Translations under genes and position numbers: made by a program
The notes under the pieces: generated by a model
Seen by the model: the letters and a program-made list of their open reading frames with translations, nothing else
The model's database searches: none
Told to the model about the DNA's origin: nothing
Shown here: piece by piece, positions 7,798 through 18,923 of the stretch
How positions within the stretch are numbered: the stretch's first letter is position 1
Layout of the letters: the number at the start of each line of letters is the position of its first letter
Origin: Pseudoalteromonas neustonica
Lineage (GTDB): Bacteria; Pseudomonadota; Gammaproteobacteria; Enterobacterales; Alteromonadaceae
DNA: 64,000 bases
Reading direction: 5' to 3'
Assembly (NCBI RefSeq): GCF_001653135.1
Contig: NZ_BDDS01000002.1
Coordinates: 248,001 to 312,000 of the forward strand

Positions 7798-10558
7798 TTT
7801 TAATCCATCCAAGTGGTTCTACACAACGAGCTGTGCCGACTAAAACAGTGTTGCCATTTTCATCAAGCATTGTTGATTGCCCGTCTACGATGTGAATTTT
7901 ACCGTCATCACCCCAATCGGTACCGTCGTGTTTGAGCTCTGTATATGCGTAATTGATAAAACCTTGTTGGTTTTCGACAACGCTGTAATTGAGTGCTTTT
8001 ACACCAGTAATTCCTGATATCGGGGGATGCAATGATAATTCATTATGGAGAGCACCTTCCCCTGATAATGAAAATTTGGATTCAGACGAGAGGATGAATT
8101 TTTTCATACTAATATTTAAAGCAAGCCCGAGCCAATATCTCTGCGCAGGAATAATCCCAGCTAATGAATAAGTTAATAACGAATAACCAGTTAAGTTATC
8201 AGTTATAGCATCAACTTTACCTATTCCTTTAACACCACCATAAATACTACTGCTAACTGAGTTTTTGGTGATTTTTGCTTTGGTATTGTAGATTAACATG
8301 TATAAATTATCTTGAGATGTTGCACCTCCACCAACTAATACAGTATTTTCCGTGGGATTAAATGTAGCAGTCAAATTAGCCCAAGTAATTTGATTACTAG
8401 TAAATAATGCCTGAGTTAACGAACTGCCGATACACGGTAAACTTAATTCTGCATTTAAAATTTTACTGGGTTGTACTAGCTGAGGGAGCCATCTACCTAG
8501 CCAGCCATCTTTTAAATCGTCACATTGAAGGATTTTAGCAGGAGGCCCAATAACATCGGTATGTAGAAATTCTCCAGCAACGGATGCTTGTTTCAAAATG
8601 TATATTAAGATGACTGAAGGGGAATTACCCCACGTCTCAGGATAGTAAATATGACTCTTGAATGAACCTTGTAACATCTCTCTTCGATCTAAATTGTAAA
8701 ACAGCTCACCGTTAGTCGTATTATATACATAGTATGAATCTGCCACATTTATACCTAACTCCACCGCTAGATCGTTGAAAGCTCTAACGCCTATATTAGA
8801 AGAAGAAACGGTAGGTGAATCATTTATAGGTAATAGTTTGGTAAAGCTCACGTTTTCATGCCCACGATACTCACCAGATTTAATCTTTAGATCTGCTTCT
8901 GTAAAACTTTCTTGCTCTAACCCGCAAGCTGAATAACGCATATCACGACAGACGCCACCTTGACCACTAGTGTATATAACATCGTAGAAACGCCCATCTG
9001 GGCGGCCTGATAAACCGCCTACCTTGCCCCATTTTGAAGCCCCTCCAATTCTAACAGCGACAGGATCGAAAGCTTCAGCTCTACTCGCAATTGCAAGTGA
9101 AGCGCCATTCCAGAGTGCGCCATGTCCTAACGAATCTGGCGCAGAAGTTGATCTCAGATACCCTGTACCAAAAGGGTTTAAACTAGGATGATATGCCCCT
9201 CGATTTAATCTATTAATTGTACCGCAAACCAAAAAGTGACAATCAGGGTTGTTATTCGCTGTAAATACACCTACCTCGTTCCCTGCACTAAACTTAGTCG
9301 CGTTCGTTGCTAGTGCTGGTACCAGTTTGGATTGCGCACTAAATGCTAAATCACCTGAGATAGCATCTATCGTTAACCAATCGCTATTACCTATCCCTGC
9401 AAACGATAAAACAAAGTCATGGGTTTGATAAAAATGACCCGTAGAATCATCAAATCGTATTTTATTGTTTGGATCTGACGCAATAGCAATACGCTGCGCC
9501 TGCGTTGCTGTTTGCCAATTGACTCCTTTTCCACGGCTACTAGTGTCCCCCGCATACTGTGCAAAGTACTCAATGGGCTGGACAGTATTTGCTGTTGTGG
9601 GCACATCATTTATTGAGCTTGCTACTGACTGCGGCAAGCCATTTAGATATACAAACGGGTAGCTATCGTTGATTTCTTGCTCAATTTGTAGAATGCCCCA
9701 CATATCAACTCGGTCTGTCACAACTTTATTAGTCGCGGTCTCACTGGCAAACGCAATAGCTGGCGTGGCATGTGTCACTGAGATACCTGTCGCACTGTCG
9801 TAGGTGCGAGTGCCACCCTCTGCGGGAGGTAGTTTTACTGTTAGCGCTGCCCAAGAATTGTTTGCTTGTAAATATGTTGTTATACCAGAAATATTCAACA
9901 CCGAGGAGTTTGTTTTACTTTCGCCTGTTGCACCTGATGATAAATCTCCTAGTAAAAGAGTACTATTCCCGCCTGTCGGGTAGGTATATAATCCTTCATT
10001 AACATTGAATAGTGTAGCGTCATTAACTCTATGCTTACCAAAATGCACAAAACCACTGGCCGCAAACTTTTCATTATTAGCAGCACGTCTAGCTTCAAAC
10101 TCGACTTTACGCATAGCCCACGGGTACGGGTGATACGCATCCATTTGTGTGGCGTTGTCCGCTTCAATCTGCTTTAACGTTTTAACGTTTGTGGTGCTGC
10201 CGTCTTGATTAACGAACGTGACCGCCCCCATTTTAGTTTGCCAATTTTGCATTGCCACAAAGTTATCGTTGACGTTTTTGTTTGCGTTGTTAATAGCATC
10301 CACGGCGGCTCTAAAATCGCCCGTGGTGGGGATTACCACTGCCTTTTGGTTTGACTGATTGCTATTGGCCCAGTTGTTAACCAGCTCTATGTACTGCTGA
10401 CTAGCGCTACCCACGTAGCCACGGTTTATCTCAACTAAAAACCCAGCCAAAAATAAAAAATCACCTTGTCGAATAGTGGCGATACTCTCGCTGCTGTTGA
10501 TTGTTACTACTTTAGAGCCGTTGGTAACACTGGCTTGACTGGCTGTAAATGCTGCCAT
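7787..10558 (-). CDS. Tail fibre protein, probable receptor-binding protein
   Basis: A 923-residue protein. The N-terminus (ASQASVTNGSKVVTINSSES, then GDFLFLAGFLVEINRGY) resembles the attachment domain of phage tail fibres. It is followed by a short helical linker (about 85-115) and a long beta-rich C-terminal region without internal repeats, as expected for a receptor-binding domain. It lies 3 bp after the J-like gene on the same strand. Sequence between about 8000 and 8900 is more A+T-rich, fitting exchange of the binding domain. The receptor is unknown. Confidence 0.75.
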   Translation of the reverse strand: MAAFTASQASVTNGSKVVTINSSESIATIRQGDFLFLAGFLVEINRGYVGSASQQYIELVNNWANSNQSNQKAVVIPTTGDFRAAVDAINNANKNVNDNFVAMQNWQTKMGAVTFVNQDGSTTNVKTLKQIEADNATQMDAYHPYPWAMRKVEFEARRAANNEKFAASGFVHFGKHRVNDATLFNVNEGLYTYPTGGNSTLLLGDLSSGATGESKTNSSVLNISGITTYLQANNSWAALTVKLPPAEGGTRTYDSATGISVTHATPAIAFASETATNKVVTDRVDMWGILQIEQEINDSYPFVYLNGLPQSVASSINDVPTTANTVQPIEYFAQYAGDTSSRGKGVNWQTATQAQRIAIASDPNNKIRFDDSTGHFYQTHDFVLSFAGIGNSDWLTIDAISGDLAFSAQSKLVPALATNATKFSAGNEVGVFTANNNPDCHFLVCGTINRLNRGAYHPSLNPFGTGYLRSTSAPDSLGHGALWNGASLAIASRAEAFDPVAVRIGGASKWGKVGGLSGRPDGRFYDVIYTSGQGGVCRDMRYSACGLEQESFTEADLKIKSGEYRGHENVSFTKLLPINDSPTVSSSNIGVRAFNDLAVELGINVADSYYVYNTTNGELFYNLDRREMLQGSFKSHIYYPETWGNSPSVILIYILKQASVAGEFLHTDVIGPPAKILQCDDLKDGWLGRWLPQLVQPSKILNAELSLPCIGSSLTQALFTSNQITWANLTATFNPTENTVLVGGGATSQDNLYMLIYNTKAKITKNSVSSSIYGGVKGIGKVDAITDNLTGYSLLTYSLAGIIPAQRYWLGLALNISMKKFILSSESKFSLSGEGALHNELSLHPPISGITGVKALNYSVVENQQGFINYAYTELKHDGTDWGDDGKIHIVDGQSTMLDENGNTVLVGTARCVEPLGWIKNDK

Positions 10559-10561
10559 ATT

Positions 10562-13500
10562 TTAATCCTCTTGAGACACTAATGTTAATTTTTGCGATGT
10601 GGTGAACGATGACGACACTCTAAAATCATCACGTACTGAAATTGCGAGTTTGTAGGTGCGATCCACGGTGCTTTGCTTGTTATCTGTATATGTGAACGAG
10701 CCTGAGCAGGCTTGGCTCATGCTCCATATATATTTGCGTGATTCATGGTCGTATGTACTATTGAGGTATGATGTGCCCGTGTATGATTGGGTTCTTCTTG
10801 TTACCCAATTGCTATTTACAAACTCATATAAAACGATGCTAAAGCGGGGGCTAAGTGGTTTTGTCGGCTCTACTTCACTTCTACCGCTGCGGTATGTGTT
10901 CGCTTGTAACGAGCAAATAAGATCTATAATCCCGCCATTTGACCCGAATGGGCCTATTGTTACATTGGCATTCGCCGCTAAGTCCGTTGTTGTTAAAGCG
11001 GTTCTAAATAAGCCCGCGGAAATTGACCCACCGAAATAGGCATTTCCTGATGTGTCTTTCCATTCAAGGGCGTTGGATTTTCGAAGTGCTGCAAGATTCG
11101 GTAGGCCATTGCTCATGATTTTAGGCCCGTACCAATACCACAAATTATCAGGGCCAAAGCCGCTGGCGAGTTCAATTTTCATAAACGCTGAGCCAACCAA
11201 GTCAATGCGCGGGGATTCAATGCGCGTTCCCGCACGCAGAACCTTACCATCCAGAGTGTCTTCAATCAGGGCGCTGCCGTGTACTCGCAACACATACGAT
11301 TGCCAACTTGATCCGGTATAACGCTTGGTGTTTTCAATTTTCGGGTCGCTGGATTTATAAATGGTAACTATGTCATTAATGACGGGGGAACCACTCGGTA
11401 CTGCGCTGTTTGCGCTTGCGTCGGACCATGCGCCGCTTGACGTGGCTACAATGTAACGGCCTGCGCCTCGGGAACCCTTTAAGCCTGGTTCTCCATCAAA
11501 ATAATCTGTGCCTTTTTGTGGTGTGTAACCATCATCACCTTTGATGATGTAAGGTGCGGGTTCACTCCAGCCCTGATTAGCCCAACCATCACCCGTATCG
11601 ATGTAAACAGCACGACTAACATAGGTTGTTTTACTCTCTTCGAAATAGGGTGCATCTTGATACAAACTAGGTATATTTTCAGTGGCACCATTAAAGCCGC
11701 CACCCACGGGTTTATAAGGTTTTGATGTTGCTGCACGGTAAACCAAGCTAATGTAATTCCCGTTTAAGCCATCAAAGTAATCCGTGCCTTTTAAGGGGGT
11801 GTAGCCATCGTTACCATTAGCAATAACTATGCTGTTACCAGCACCATCCGTAACTGTATGGGTACCGTTACCGTTATCTGTTACTGTAGGTATGGGCGCG
11901 TCCACACCGTCTTTAATGGTAATGGTATCTGTACCATTGGTTATGGTGTATGAACCATCAGGATTAGTGGTGAAGCTCGGGGTATCTCCCTTATCACCCT
12001 TTAAACCTGTAATTCTTGCTGGGACACTCCAACCAGTGATAGCTTCACCATTTTCAATAGTTCGTTCACGGCGATAAAGGTCTCCGGTTGTGTATTCTGA
12101 GTGCCAGCCACTTGAACCAGTGACACTATAAACATACTCAACGTAACGGGTTTTTCCGTCTTTACCATCTTGCGCTTTAATGTCTTCTAATGAGCTAACA
12201 GTATGGCCATCACCTAAGACCATGCGGCCTTTGAATACATGCTCAGGGTTAAGTGGGTCACTATTATCAACGTAAGACGTGGGCACAAAGGTGCCATCAA
12301 CCATCGCCCCTTGGCGAATAACATCGCCCACAATATCTAGACTTGCTAATACACCATCGTTATAGCCAGCAATACCCGTTACACGGCCATTGTTGTCGAG
12401 AGTCCAACCACCACGAGCAACAAGCTTGCCGTCTACTGTGGTAAATAACTGGCGTAGCTGTTTAATGCTCGCGCTGTTTTCACCATCGGTGATTTGCATA
12501 TTGGCGATAAACTCAGCGAGCGGGCCATTAACCCATGAGCCGCCATCTGCCACGCATTGCACGGCGTCGTTTTCGCTGGTTATTTGCCCCTGTGCATCTA
12601 AGCAGTAACCCACCGCTGTACGTGTGTACTCTTGCGCTGTGGCTATCGCCGCGTTTTTAGCGGCCTCGGTATCATCATTAATTTTGCTTGTAAGCGTTTG
12701 CTGCAACGTGCTGAATGCTTGGTTTTGGCTGGCAAAGGTTTCAGCGACTTCGTCAAAGCTGGCGATTGTTTCCGCTACAAACGATTCAAACTCAACGTCA
12801 CGCAGGGTGTTGGCTTCGTCAATAGTGGCAATGGCTGTGGTTACATCACTAAAACGTGCGGTTACATTATCAAACGTAGCTTGATAACGTTGGTCTCGGG
12901 TTACACTTGATTGATATTGATTAGCTACCGCTTTGTTTAGCGAGGTAATAATAGCGTTGTTACTATTAAAAATGGCTGCTAACTCAAGCTGCTGCTGAGC
13001 CAAACTTTCAAGGTCTGTGCTTTGCGATTGGAGCTTTTCGTTAGCGAGAGCGGCTTTAACATTGAGCGTGGCTAAGTCGTTATCTTGCTTAAATTGATTG
13101 TACGCAGCAATTACATCATTCAAGCCCTGGGCTTGTTGCCCAAGTTCCAAGCCCTGAATTTGCAAAATACTCGTTGTTACCGCGCCCTCGGCTGCGTCTA
13201 AACGTTGCTGAACGTCAGTAAACTTAGCATCAACGCCGTCCTCTTTAGCGTTATAAGCCGTGATTCGGGTTTCAAAATAAGCGTCTTTACCGTTTAAAAA
13301 CTGCTGAGCATTGTTGGCTTTAGTGAGCGTGTTGTTTTCGTCAAACTCCTGTAGCGTGGCGCTTATTTTATACGTTGAATTGAACGTATCTAATATTTGG
13401 TTAACGTTGCTTTGTGTTTGATAGCCCTGCAGTGTTACCCATGCGGCACCAATTTCAACGGCGCGTTGTACGGCAGGGCCGTCAATCCATGTGTGACCCG

Positions 13501-16500
13501 CAGCTTCACAAGCCACAGCATCATCTTGATCAACACGTTCGCCATTGGCATCAACACAATAACCGGTTACAGCCCGAGTAAATTCATTCGCTGTCGCAAG
13601 CATCGCTAAATCTTGTGTTTGAAATTCAATGCGCAGTTGTGCCCCCATGCTGGCGCGTGCTTGCTGTTCGTTTACAATGGCTTCGTCATGGGATATTAAA
13701 TCCGATTCGGCCTCACCCATACGGACTGATAACTGTTGGCGCGCTGTGGCCTCATTTTGAATATCATCTGCATTGGCTCGTATGCTTTCCTCAGCCAGTG
13801 CAATAGATTCGTTGATACCATCGGGTTGTGCAACAAACTGAGTGATCAAGTTTGTAATAGTGCCCTCAGCGGCGTTAATCCATTGCTGAGCCTCTTTAGC
13901 AGCAGTGATTATGCCCTCATCGTTTATCTGCTGAATAGTCGCTTTTATGCTAAAACTTGCATCCCATGTATCAAGTATTTGCTGTACGTTGTTCTGTGTT
14001 TGATAGCCTTTTTCATCAACATACGCAGCGCTTAAGTTAATTGCGCGTTGAACAGCGGGCCCATCTACCCAAGTATGGCCGTCAAGTTCACATTGCACGG
14101 CATCATCTTGATCAACACGTTCGCCGTTGGCATCTACACAATAGCCAGTTACGGCACGGGTAAATTCATTGGCCGTGGCCAGCATGGCTAAATCTTGGGT
14201 TTGAAATTCAATGCGTAACTGATTGCCTTGGCTCGCTCTGGCTTGTTGCTCGCTAACAATGGCTTCATCAAGAGACACTAAATCAGATTCAGCTTCCCCC
14301 ATGCGAACGGATAACTGTTGTCGCGCTGTCGCTGCATTTTGAATATCATCAGCATTGGCTTGTATTTGCTCATGTGCAAAGGCCAGTGAATCGTTTATGC
14401 CGTCTGGTTGAGCTACAAACTGAGTGATCAAGTTTGTAATAGTGCCCTCAGCGGCGTTAACCCATTGCTGAGCCTCTTTAGCAGCAGTGATTATGCCCTC
14501 GTCATTAATCTGCTGGATTGTTGCTGTAATTCCATGCTCACCGTCAAACGTACTTATAAATTGCTGTACGTTAGCCGCAGTTTGATAGCCTTTTTCATTT
14601 ACAAAAACGGTGGTGTAGTCGTTAATTAACTGTACCAGTGGGCCATCAATCCATTCATGGCCCAGTGCAATGCAAGCCATCGCGTCTGGTTCACCAACTT
14701 TATTACCACCGGCATCTACGCAGTAACCAACAATTGCATCAACCCGTTCATTGGCTTGAGCAACAGAGCGTGTACCTTCGCGGGTTATTTCGGCTCTTAA
14801 TTCACGTTCAGAACTTGATCGCGCTGTACGCTCATTTGCAAATGCTTGGTTTAGGCTTGTTAAATACGCGGCATTTTGGCCGTATAAGCCCGCAAGTTCG
14901 AGCGTTTGGGTAGCGAGTGATTTTACATCGTCAGTCACCGCGGTGAGCTTTTGATTCGCTGTAGCCAGGCTAAAGCTTTGCTCTGCAAGTTCTTTGTCTT
15001 GCTGCATTTTGTTATATGCTGCAATAACCTCATTTAAGCCTAAACCTTTAACATCAATTTCAAGGCCGCTAACCTGAGTTATGCTTTGGCTAATTTCACC
15101 GGCTATGGCATCCATGCTTTGCTCAGCAATACTAATGCGCTGGTTTACGCCGTCTTCGCTGTTTAAAATGCTGGTAACTTGGTCGCGTATTGTGGCTTCT
15201 GCGCCGTTGATCCACGTTTGAGCCGCGTTGGCTTTAACGATGATGTCTTGCTCGTTAAACTCTTGCAGCGTAGCGGCAATGCTGTACTGAGCATTAAACG
15301 AGTCTATTAGCGTCTGTACGTTACTTTGCGTTTGATAGCCCAGCGCATTAACCCAAGCAGTTGTTGCATACTGGCCCATGATGCCCGTTGCGGCGTTAAT
15401 ATCTTGCTCAAGCTCTGTTGTACGGGCTGTAATCTCAGTAAGCGCTAAATCATTCGCGCCACGTTTACCAACCTCAATAAAGTCGATATCACAGGGGCCA
15501 AGGTCAAACTCTAAGCTTGTAATCGTGCCCGTGTAGCTAGCTGTGCCCGTTGCATCCAGCGTTAAGGTCTCAAAATCTGTACTGGTTGGCTCAGGCAAAT
15601 GCAGGGTAGTGGACCCACCATTAAATTTAATATCGCCGCGCCAGGTTGTGCCTGAGTGTTTGCGAACGCGCAGGCGAAACACCGGGTTTTCATCAGCGTT
15701 ATAGCTAATAACAGGGCTGCTAATTTGCGCGGTGGCCACAATGTATCCAAGGGCGTTATGGCTATCTGGATCGAACCCTTCATTACTGGTATTAAACTGC
15801 CAGCTATACGCGGGTTGCAGTGCGGCCAATGCACCGGCTATTTGCCCATCTACTTCGGCAAAACTCGCTTTCTGATTAATTTGTGCTGCTTGAACAATAA
15901 GCTGCGCCTCAGCCTGGCTAATACGGTTTTGAGACTGAGTAATTTGTTGTGACGCTAGCGTAATTTTACTGTTCACACCGTCAATTAAGAGCGTAGCGCT
16001 ATTAAAACTTTCTTCAGCAATGGCATACGCGCGGTTAACAATGGTGCCTGTATCTGGATCAACATACACAGCTGCATCAATCAAACGTTCGTTATTAAAC
16101 GTGCGGCGTTCGTACTCGGTACGCCAACTTGTATACGCGCTGGTCACGTTTAAAAGGCTTAAACCAATGCTTTGCTGTTCTAAACGCTGTTGCTCAATCG
16201 CAATATTGTTGATCTTAATAAGCGCGGGCAGGCTGTTTTGCTTGGTTTCGTCTAAAACCTCTGTTACGCGCTCTAAATCGTTTATTTTGCTGTTGGAGTC
16301 GGCTAGTTGTTGCTGTAGATTATTCGGGTTTTCGGCGTTGATCACATCAACAATATCAACGAGCTGATCAATCTTAAACGGTATTCCGTGGGGGTTCTCT
16401 GCGTCGAGTACTTCAATTTTAGTGCTTAGCTCGGTGATGGCATTAAGGTTTTTAGTAATTAAGCTGGGTAAGTTGTTTTCAGTTTCAGGGCGCAGGCGAT

Positions 16501-18520
16501 CAACTTGCGCGTTTATGTCAGCAATAAGGGTTTGGGCCTCAGTGCTTAATTTTGTAAGGGGTAATTCATTAATGTACTCTGTTAAATCAACGGTGGTCGT
16601 AGTGGCCGTTACGTTAACCCAATCACTTGCGCCCAGGTGATTTACGCTGCGCACTCTAAATTTATACTCCGTTTCGCTTTTTAAACCAATGCGGTTATAA
16701 ATCTGTGCAAGCACACGTTCGCCATTATGTGGCTGTGCTGCGGTGCCTAAAAACTCCCACTCAAACTGTGTACCAATGCCAGCTGCGGCAATCTCAGCAG
16801 TTAACGTAATTTGGTTATAATCAGCAGTAACATATACACTCGGCAAAGTAGGGGTTAGTACACTAAATTGCACCGCAACCAATAGTGAGCGCTGGCCAAA
16901 TATGTTTTTAGCGCTAATACGTGCGGTGTATTCTCCCAGCTGCAAATTAGGGATTGTTACTTGTGTGTAGGTGACTGAGGTTTTAAATACTGGCCCGTTA
17001 GCAGCAGTATTAATAAACTCAACATCGTATTCATGCACAGCAAGCGGGGTCGGGTGGTTCCATTTAATTATGCCGTTTCCGTCACCGTCTATTGTTACCC
17101 GTACATCAAAAGTTGGTTGTGGTTTGCCAACCAAATAGTCACTGTTTGGGGTTAAATCCTGCGCACCAGGTATTATGTTATCAGCCCATAAATCAGGGCC
17201 GTCTTCAACACACATCAAGGTTACGCCACCGTCTAATCTAAAGCGGCGCTCTGTAACACGGTAAATTTTATTGCTAATGGATTCGCGTGGTAAATTTAAA
17301 TACACCGTACGGCCCACAGCTGCAGCCAAACCTTTGTGTTTAAGCGGTAGCTCTATTTCGCCAAGGCGGGTTTGCTCCATATAAATAGTGGATAAGCGCT
17401 GCGCTGTAGTACTGCTGCGTACAAATGGCAGAGTAATGGTTTTTTCAAGCGTTTGGTTATCAATGGCTTGATAACCCTTAGACATAACGGGCGGGGCATC
17501 TGTACGGTCATAGTTTTGCTCAGGGTCGGTAAATGTGGCTCTAACAACATTGGCACGGTCGCGTAAATCAGCGTGCCATTTTATTTTAATATTACCGTGT
17601 ACATCATCCTGATTAATTGTGTGCGTTGGATTGCCATACCAGGCACCTACGCGCACATACCATTGACCCATCTGTCTAAAAATCTTACCTGCAAAGCACG
17701 CTTCTAATTGGTTTAAAACTTCAATGGGTTTGGTGCTAAACGTAAAACTGCCATTGGTTGTATAACGTGGCTCTGTCGTTACAACGCCCTCAGCATCCGT
17801 AAACTCAGCGTCTTCATCACACACGTTAATGGCTGCAATCCACCACTGCAGTGGTAAACGCTCAAACGGCACTTCGTGAGCACCGTAAAAACGCACATAG
17901 TGCAGGGCGCATAACACGGCGTTTTGGCTCCAAAGCCAGGTGCTTTCGTCGTCAGGGTCTTGGCTTGTATCGCGCGGGTCCCACACACGGGCACCGCGTA
18001 TTAAAAAGCCCATGTCGCTTATGCCGTCTTCAAACACTTCGCGGTTATTTTCAATTTCAATAAACACATAGCTTTGGCCAAATCCTATATGTTCACTCGT
18101 CCAGCCCGCCATTTTAGCCACGGCTTTAGCGTTAGCTGTGGTTTGGCGGCCATCACTGAGCGAATAATCCCAGCTTTCACTTGGGTATTCACTCAGTTTT
18201 TTATCCGCAATGTATATCTCTTCAAGGGCATCAATGGGCGCACCGTTAATAAGTACTATTAACTGCATCCATTTTTTATCGTTTTTTTCAATCTCTGCTT
18301 GGTGTGCAATAACACCACCTACACGATCACGGCCAAATGTAATGCGGCGGGGTTGGTCAATGCCTTTTTGTAAGCCTTGGCCAAGGGTGGCTAAGTCGTT
18401 TACGGGTTCATCAGGGGTCAATGAATCCCATAATGCCCCCATGGTTTTATCCCATAGTTTATGGGTAATGCCTAAAAAGTCCCCACTTAATAACGACTCA
18501 CGCTTTACAATCTTAGACAT
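10562..18520 (-). CDS. Giant J-like central tail tip / host specificity protein (2652 aa)
   Basis: At 2652 residues this is the largest gene in the window. Residues 1-450 resemble the baseplate-hub core of siphovirus J-type proteins (TFGRDRVGGVIAHQAEIEKN; YTTNGSFTFSTKPIEVLNQL; NVVRATFTDPEQNYDRT). About 460-650 look like fibronectin type III modules. A very long, mostly helical stem follows, containing a roughly 194-residue module repeated in tandem (DNA repeat period 582 bp, near 13830 and 14415). Four copies of a small two-cysteine motif (YCVDANG...C...HTWVDGP) occur near residues 1260, 1457, 1651 and 1970. The C-terminal third has collagen-like GLKGDKGDT and related DGYTPLKGTDYFDG modules. 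It is the probable tail-tip scaffold and first receptor contact. Confidence 0.85.
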   Translation of the reverse strand: MSKIVKRESLLSGDFLGITHKLWDKTMGALWDSLTPDEPVNDLATLGQGLQKGIDQPRRITFGRDRVGGVIAHQAEIEKNDKKWMQLIVLINGAPIDALEEIYIADKKLSEYPSESWDYSLSDGRQTTANAKAVAKMAGWTSEHIGFGQSYVFIEIENNREVFEDGISDMGFLIRGARVWDPRDTSQDPDDESTWLWSQNAVLCALHYVRFYGAHEVPFERLPLQWWIAAINVCDEDAEFTDAEGVVTTEPRYTTNGSFTFSTKPIEVLNQLEACFAGKIFRQMGQWYVRVGAWYGNPTHTINQDDVHGNIKIKWHADLRDRANVVRATFTDPEQNYDRTDAPPVMSKGYQAIDNQTLEKTITLPFVRSSTTAQRLSTIYMEQTRLGEIELPLKHKGLAAAVGRTVYLNLPRESISNKIYRVTERRFRLDGGVTLMCVEDGPDLWADNIIPGAQDLTPNSDYLVGKPQPTFDVRVTIDGDGNGIIKWNHPTPLAVHEYDVEFINTAANGPVFKTSVTYTQVTIPNLQLGEYTARISAKNIFGQRSLLVAVQFSVLTPTLPSVYVTADYNQITLTAEIAAAGIGTQFEWEFLGTAAQPHNGERVLAQIYNRIGLKSETEYKFRVRSVNHLGASDWVNVTATTTTVDLTEYINELPLTKLSTEAQTLIADINAQVDRLRPETENNLPSLITKNLNAITELSTKIEVLDAENPHGIPFKIDQLVDIVDVINAENPNNLQQQLADSNSKINDLERVTEVLDETKQNSLPALIKINNIAIEQQRLEQQSIGLSLLNVTSAYTSWRTEYERRTFNNERLIDAAVYVDPDTGTIVNRAYAIAEESFNSATLLIDGVNSKITLASQQITQSQNRISQAEAQLIVQAAQINQKASFAEVDGQIAGALAALQPAYSWQFNTSNEGFDPDSHNALGYIVATAQISSPVISYNADENPVFRLRVRKHSGTTWRGDIKFNGGSTTLHLPEPTSTDFETLTLDATGTASYTGTITSLEFDLGPCDIDFIEVGKRGANDLALTEITARTTELEQDINAATGIMGQYATTAWVNALGYQTQSNVQTLIDSFNAQYSIAATLQEFNEQDIIVKANAAQTWINGAEATIRDQVTSILNSEDGVNQRISIAEQSMDAIAGEISQSITQVSGLEIDVKGLGLNEVIAAYNKMQQDKELAEQSFSLATANQKLTAVTDDVKSLATQTLELAGLYGQNAAYLTSLNQAFANERTARSSSERELRAEITREGTRSVAQANERVDAIVGYCVDAGGNKVGEPDAMACIALGHEWIDGPLVQLINDYTTVFVNEKGYQTAANVQQFISTFDGEHGITATIQQINDEGIITAAKEAQQWVNAAEGTITNLITQFVAQPDGINDSLAFAHEQIQANADDIQNAATARQQLSVRMGEAESDLVSLDEAIVSEQQARASQGNQLRIEFQTQDLAMLATANEFTRAVTGYCVDANGERVDQDDAVQCELDGHTWVDGPAVQRAINLSAAYVDEKGYQTQNNVQQILDTWDASFSIKATIQQINDEGIITAAKEAQQWINAAEGTITNLITQFVAQPDGINESIALAEESIRANADDIQNEATARQQLSVRMGEAESDLISHDEAIVNEQQARASMGAQLRIEFQTQDLAMLATANEFTRAVTGYCVDANGERVDQDDAVACEAAGHTWIDGPAVQRAVEIGAAWVTLQGYQTQSNVNQILDTFNSTYKISATLQEFDENNTLTKANNAQQFLNGKDAYFETRITAYNAKEDGVDAKFTDVQQRLDAAEGAVTTSILQIQGLELGQQAQGLNDVIAAYNQFKQDNDLATLNVKAALANEKLQSQSTDLESLAQQQLELAAIFNSNNAIITSLNKAVANQYQSSVTRDQRYQATFDNVTARFSDVTTAIATIDEANTLRDVEFESFVAETIASFDEVAETFASQNQAFSTLQQTLTSKINDDTEAAKNAAIATAQEYTRTAVGYCLDAQGQITSENDAVQCVADGGSWVNGPLAEFIANMQITDGENSASIKQLRQLFTTVDGKLVARGGWTLDNNGRVTGIAGYNDGVLASLDIVGDVIRQGAMVDGTFVPTSYVDNSDPLNPEHVFKGRMVLGDGHTVSSLEDIKAQDGKDGKTRYVEYVYSVTGSSGWHSEYTTGDLYRRERTIENGEAITGWSVPARITGLKGDKGDTPSFTTNPDGSYTITNGTDTITIKDGVDAPIPTVTDNGNGTHTVTDGAGNSIVIANGNDGYTPLKGTDYFDGLNGNYISLVYRAATSKPYKPVGGGFNGATENIPSLYQDAPYFEESKTTYVSRAVYIDTGDGWANQGWSEPAPYIIKGDDGYTPQKGTDYFDGEPGLKGSRGAGRYIVATSSGAWSDASANSAVPSGSPVINDIVTIYKSSDPKIENTKRYTGSSWQSYVLRVHGSALIEDTLDGKVLRAGTRIESPRIDLVGSAFMKIELASGFGPDNLWYWYGPKIMSNGLPNLAALRKSNALEWKDTSGNAYFGGSISAGLFRTALTTTDLAANANVTIGPFGSNGGIIDLICSLQANTYRSGRSEVEPTKPLSPRFSIVLYEFVNSNWVTRRTQSYTGTSYLNSTYDHESRKYIWSMSQACSGSFTYTDNKQSTVDRTYKLAISVRDDFRVSSSFTTSQKLTLVSQED

Positions 18521-18923
18521 TGCGCGGCTCCAATGGGTAAACTGTTTTTACTGTATCCATCGGTAGTGTAACCAAGCCATTTTCACCCACGCACACCACT
18601 GCATTAACAGTCACGATGCCGCCCACATACTCACCTTTAAACTCAACCAAGGCGATATCACCGCGGCGGGCGTAACTAAGCGCAATTGCGGGGTTTAAAC
18701 GCTCTTTAAACACGCTTTGAATATCGTTTAAACCACGTTTAAATAATTGTTTAAATGCACCACGTTCAGTGCGGTATTTACCTCTAAAGTCGGCGGCTAC
18801 ATCGTTACCCGTTGCAAATAGCACCCAATCAGCTACCAATAGGCAGCAATCATTTTTACCCCATTTAAACGGTTCACAGTTACGCTTTGTTATAAAAGCA
18901 GCAAGCTTAGCGGCGACGTTCAT
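18513..18923 (-). CDS. Tail tip assembly protein with NlpC/P60-type cysteine (DUF6950-like)
   Basis: A 136-residue protein whose segment FKWGKNDCCLLVADWVL contains the putative catalytic cysteine of tail-associated NlpC/P60-like proteins. A later segment (RRGDIALVEFKGEYVGGIVTVNAVVCVGENG) resembles the Gly/His region but lacks an obvious catalytic histidine, so peptidase activity is uncertain. It overlaps the J-like gene by 8 bp and the upstream DUF2163-like gene by 17 bp, the usual order L-K-J of tail tip genes. Confidence 0.75.
   Translation of the reverse strand: MNVAAKLAAFITKRNCEPFKWGKNDCCLLVADWVLFATGNDVAADFRGKYRTERGAFKQLFKRGLNDIQSVFKERLNPAIALSYARRGDIALVEFKGEYVGGIVTVNAVVCVGENGLVTLPMDTVKTVYPLEPRNV

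Noticed and set aside
13400..14700. Possible CRISPR or tandem DNA repeat array
   Set aside because: The repeats are 582 bp apart, imperfect and in frame; they are protein modules of the tail gene.
11479..18262. Many 60-120-codon plus-strand frames opposite the J-like gene
   Set aside because: All lie on the strand opposite a continuous 2652-codon gene and show no start signals.
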